A stretch of 64,000 nt of DNA, from positions 48,290,001 to 48,354,000 of the forward strand of contig JAFFJZ010000001.1 of the NCBI GenBank assembly GCA_018340375.1, given 5' to 3'. Under the pieces are notes generated by a model. It ran no database searches and had not been told where the DNA came from. It was given only the letters and a program-made list of their open reading frames with translations. This DNA comes from Gonatopus flavifemur (Eukaryota > Arthropoda > Insecta > Hymenoptera > Dryinidae). Shown in pieces: positions 59,666 to 64,000 of the stretch. The position numbers and the translations under genes were made by a program. The stretch's first letter is position 1, and each line of letters opens with the position of its first letter.

Positions 59666-60622
59666 CGATTTTCCTTTTAACACTTGAATATCCAAACTCG
59701 TTGAAATGATGAATATCGCGATTCTTTCATCTGAATTCAAATTGAATTTTATTTATATGAAAAACGTATACATGTCATGTTCATGGTTTTTACAAGAATG
59801 AATGAATGAAATCGATTGAAGTTATAGTACTATGATGTATTATTTACACGATACGTCAAGATGATTTAGCAATTCATTCACGTGAATTTCATACTTTTAT
59901 TTTCGGAACAATTGGAGATGGGATCTAGAAATTTCAAGCTTCTTGAGTCCTGCACAGCTAAAAATTTTGTGTCCCTAACGGACCACTCAGAGTTTTTGTC
60001 GAAAACAATATTTGGAATTATCAAATTGAGAAAATTTCAATGTCAACTCAACACCCTCATATTGTTTTGATGTTCAACATAAATTGCGAGTTTCTTACTG
60101 TGCGATAGAGTGGGCAAGCTCGATTGAAAAGAAAAAGTATATAACGGGTTGTGCGTGTCTCTCTTTCTCTGGAGATTTTGATACGGAGTTGGATAGTTTT
60201 TCCATTCGTATCAATTTTGATTAAAAGGGGTCTTTATGTGATGTTCTTTATTAGATAACCCAGAGACTGTAGAAATTCGATTGAATTTATTTTTGCGCCA
60301 CTGAAGCTTTGATTCAATTGAAATCAATTTCTTGATTTATGTTTTACGTAATGAAACTTCAACTGGGATGATCAAATTTCAGTTCACGCCGGTGACCAGA
60401 TTTTCATCGAGTTAGTTTTATGTGGAAAAATCCAGCAACGAAAGTCCCCGAATGGAAAACAATTTCCAAATTATGTATAATTCATTTGAAATCTGATATA
60501 GTTTATATATAATTCATATATGATAATCTGAGAAAAATATAGAGTTCAATTTATTGTGGGATCTTCAGAATGGAGGAACATGCTGACTACTCAATGAAAT
60601 TCACTATGACAACAGAAACCTG

Positions 60623-60870
60623 CACGAAGAAAAATTTGTAGCAGAGTTTCCCATAATAATAGCAGTTTTGGGACACACGGAGTATTTATGAAAATTTTCC
60701 CTTTAATTCTTAGTAATTTGTTTTAAAACTTATAGTAATATGTGTCAGATGCAAAAATATTTTCACCAAAATGAGGTATGGAGGAGTGCATATAAATGCT
60801 CATGTGTCCCAAAACTGCCATTATTATGGTAAATCCTGTTACACATTTCCCATACGTTTTTCTCCGTGTG
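60623..60870. repeat. Foldback MITE, ends CACGAAGAAAAATTTG
   Basis: CACGAAGAAAAATTTGTAGC on the left, CATACGTTTTTCTCCGTGTG on the right. Arms of about 60 bp include ATAATAGCAGTTTTGGGACA with its complement. It interrupts a repeat whose empty counterpart is at 52975-53060. Confidence 0.8.
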
Positions 60871-60932
60871 GTAAAATTTACAATGTTTCACAGTAAATTC
60901 CATTGAAAAATATTCTGAAAATTTGTCCGCCT

Positions 60933-61376
60933 CCCGAAAAGAACATGAAGCTCCGACAAACGTTCAGAATGAATCAACATACTATAGATCAGCCTCTAGC
61001 TCCGTTGGAGCCAAGTTTTAGGTTCTTAAACGTTTGACAAAGTTCAGGTGAACTTTGAGCATCTTTTAGAGGGAATTTCAATTATAATTGTAATTTCCTT
61101 CATCGTTCATTTTTTCGTGACATAAACTCACTGAAAACCAACTAACTAACTAACTGAAAAGCTTATATTGAGAAATTGAAACTCCAGTGAATCTTCGGTA
61201 AATCTTCAGTGAACGTTCAGTGAACCTTCCTTGAACATTTTCTTCAGTGGATATTGTAACCTTCATCAGACCTCCGTCGAATGTTTATGAACCTAAATTT
61301 GTGGTCCAACGGAGCTTTTGCCTGATCTATGTTGATCTATTCTAAACGTTTGTCGGAGCTTCATGTTTTCTTCGGG
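60933..61376. repeat. MITE with about 75-bp TIRs, ends CCCGAARARAACATGAAGC
   Basis: CCCGAAAAGAACATGAAGCT then CCGACAAACGTT on the left; AACGTTTGTCGGAGCTTCAT then GTTTTCTTCGGG on the right. The match continues through ATCAACAT and AGCTCCGTTGG. The interior is TTCAGTGAA-rich. Length 444 bp. Confidence 0.85.
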
Positions 61377-63678
61377 TCGCGTTGATCAAGCTTGCTACAC
61401 GATGAAAATTTCGAAGATTTTCGATAAGATTCTGTCTGAAACTCATTATCCAGACGTTTTTTCTTCATAGATGAACACCTTCTAAATACATCTCTTAGAT
61501 TAGTATTGGCTGGAGATAGAAAAGCATCGTTTAAGGCATGAAATGTTCATTGGATAGTGTCGGTTCTTTGGAAAGAATTGGCGATCCAGTCATCTAAAAT
61601 GATATATCCTTCAAATTGGATCGCATGCACTCAATTAATTTGACATAGAAAAATATGTGGTTATGTATGAAGCAGATCCCTCCTCAATGCCAATAACTTT
61701 TTGCTCATTCTTGCGTATTTCGAACAATGAAAAATTGAATCTCCATAAATATTTTTCCGAGTAATTCATAGAATACATGATTTATTGAAACATCAAGCAG
61801 AGGATGTGCCATCACCGTACGAGGAAAATTGATGAGAAGTTTCTTTTGGGGAATACAATTCAAAGTCGTTAATCATTCCAATTTGATTGATGTGTGTTTG
61901 CATTATATGCGTTGATTCGTGACAATGAATTCATATTCACAAACAATTATGAGAACACACGTGCAGCTATAACAACATTTCAATAAAATCTTCTAAATAT
62001 GAGCATCACAAAATATAAACTGGCCATAGGACAAAGAAGAAAAATAATGAGTCGAATTCGTGTTATTTCTGAGAAACAATTAACCATATATAATTTTATG
62101 CTCATTGATTTCAAGTATATTTTTCCTCGGGATACGTCATTTATCTGTTTGAAGAGATTAGTTTTTGTTCAGTTTAAGTATCGAAAGTAAAATAAACAAG
62201 AGTCTATCTTATTTACTTCAATAATTGTGTGTCTAATCATGATAACTTATATATGTATACACATCTGTATTTATCGTCAGAAAAAAAATGCTGCTGATGT
62301 ACTTAGAACTTTATCTGAACCGGTAACAACATTGCTGAATCAATAAGCAAGTTATTCGCTGTTAAAATGAACTCTTGGCCGCGATAAATAATCTTTCTTG
62401 CTAAAATAGTACTTATTCTTCAAGGAAAAGTGGATTATTAATGAATCATAAATGACATATTTATCAAATTTTGACATTATTTTGAAGAATTATTCTATAT
62501 TGACAATGAAAGCTATGTTGGGTTTACTGTCTGAACGGAATAACATCCTCGTGAGATTAGCTGATTTCCTCTGTAAAATTTTGCGAAAATCAGCCAGTCT
62601 TTGGCCGGCATGGATATCTCTTTAACCTCAGCTGTTACAGATAAAGATGATGCCTGTCGTGAATTGTAGTACGGTTGCGGTACGTACAGGTTCTTTATCG
62701 AGTGGGGTGGAGGTAAAGGACTCGACTCTGCTGAAAATACCTGTTAGGAAATTTCTGCCGAACTCTGACCGGTTTAGGTCATGCCAGGAAATGCGGTTAA
62801 AATCTGACGTATTCTACCATGTAGCAAAATCTTCTTGACAAGGCATAATAATGGTGAAAAAGTATTTGAATTGAACGAGTGTTTTGTGAAATTTTTTGAT
62901 AACCGTGCATTGAATGTTAACATATATTGTATGTCATGAAATATTTCATAATGAAGAAAAGCATTTGGATTGAATGTTTACACTGAGAAAAATTTCATCG
63001 CATTAAGGAGAGGTTCTCATCAAGCGAATTGCGGAATAAGGTGATTTTCTCGAATTTGTTTTTCATGGGAGGAAATAAATAAAGAACTCGGGGGTTTTAA
63101 CACTTGTTGACTGAGTCTTTAAGTACATAAACAAATTTTTTTCAGTAAAAAATAATGCCATGGGAATTGTTGATACGTGTTGAAACATAATCACCTAAAA
63201 AAACAGTGATCAATCGGGCGCCACTATAGCCTTACAAAAATTATCAGAAATCAAAAATCCAAAAATTTGTATGGAATATATTATATTTATTGGAGGTTGT
63301 ACCAATGAAACCAATGAAAAATCCAAAATTTAAAAAATGACAGGCATGCAAACTTTTGGTAGCGTTTTTTCACCTTTTTTCGCTCTTTAAAGTGCTATAA
63401 ATAGGGAAAAAAGGCAAATTTCATCTCCATTTAGATTCACCCTCCAATAAATTCAATCAGCTTCAAAATGAAAAAAAAAGAGCGATCCATTCAGTAGTTT
63501 ATGAGATATCGTGGAGCTGAACTTGAAAAACATGGTTTTGAGAAAAACGACTCTAAAGTTTCGGGATGCGAATCCTTTAATTCACTTCCTTCTCAAGAAA
63601 AAAACATTCTAGAAACTCACCTTGTTTCGGAATTCGCTTGTTGAGAACCTCCTCTTAAGTCCTATTTTTCTTCATAAG
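61377..63678. other. Mostly unassigned stretch
   Basis: A CACTGAGAAAAATTTCATCG terminus-like motif lies at 62982, but its partner was not found. Short open frames at 61999-62190 and 62647-62838 have no recognisable family. The rest is AT-rich. Confidence 0.4.
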
Positions 63679-63845
63679 CCAGGGATATTAAACGTTTTTG
63701 ACTATAATTATTGCTCTCGATTCTTGATCATTTTCACCATCTCTGATGGTAAAAAAGCCACACTCTATATACTTTTCCCATCGCTGATGGTGAAAATGAT
63801 CAGGAATCGAGAGCAGATATAGTCGAAATCTTTTAATGTCCCTGG
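63679..63845. repeat. Hairpin MITE, arms about 63 bp, ends CCAGGGA
   Basis: CCAGGGATATTAAACGTTTT, TGCTCTCGATTCTTGATCAT and TTTCACCATC on the left are matched by GATGGTGAAAATGATCAGGA, ATCGAGAGCA and TGTCCCTGG on the right. Length 167 bp, loop about 25-40 nt. Confidence 0.85.
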
Positions 63846-64000
63846 ATTACCAAGAAAAATATTACTTTATGCAATGAAATTTTTCCCGACGTCAAAATTC
63901 CTCCTGTGCTTGTTGAAACGCATAAAGGTATAATACCCTTTTTGAATATATATCGAGCAGTTTCAAGAGCGAACGAAGTGAACTCGTAACATACTTTCAA

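Noticed and set aside
22100..64000. CRISPR array or prokaryotic island
   Set aside because: The repeats are inverted-ended elements of varied length without regular spacers, in a eukaryotic sequence with introns.

Overview
The window looks like nuclear DNA from an insect. It is AT-rich, its genes have GT-AG introns, and its protein-coding genes are animal genes: a COQ5 methyltransferase, Tollip and the small-optic-lobes (sol/CAPN15) calpain. Reconstructed splice forms give full-length or near full-length proteins. The order within insects cannot be fixed from the sequence alone; Hymenoptera is a guess.

The first 22 kb is the gene-bearing part. A single-exon pogo/Tigger-derived (jerky-like) protein lies on the plus strand at 3235-4746, with signs of a host-type promoter and a 5' UTR intron. 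Convergent to it on the minus strand is COQ5 (at least 5211-6334, last exon unresolved). Tollip follows at 8075-9696, minus, with six exons I could join in frame. A 5.6 kb AT-rich gap with simple repeats comes next, then sol at 15290-20495, minus, with eight exons joined in frame. A tRNA-Arg(UCU) gene lies at 21790-21862, plus. These genes are independent housekeeping or signalling genes: ubiquinone synthesis in mitochondria, endosomal/Toll adaptor, cytosolic calpain. They do not form a pathway.

From about 22.1 kb to the end I recognise no host protein gene. This 42 kb is packed with short DNA-transposon derivatives: MITE-like elements with terminal inverted repeats (TIRs), long foldback palindromes and nests two or three deep. 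One mariner-like deletion derivative (40390-41160) has long TIRs with no mismatch by eye and a TA duplication. Two copies of one element family carry a tRNA-like block with A and B boxes inside the element (about 46000-46079 and 57199-57277). Several otherwise unrelated elements share the same outermost bases, of the form CCCAnAYAGCACA, and a second group shares CACnGAGAAAAA. In two places an empty site is visible inside the window, so the order of insertion can be read directly.

The best candidates for something undescribed are the TIR element with an internal Pol III-type promoter block, the shared CCCAnAYAGCACA terminus across families, and the very long hairpins (arms up to about 255-390 bp), which could yield hairpin siRNA if transcribed. 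All repeat boundaries and identities were judged by eye.
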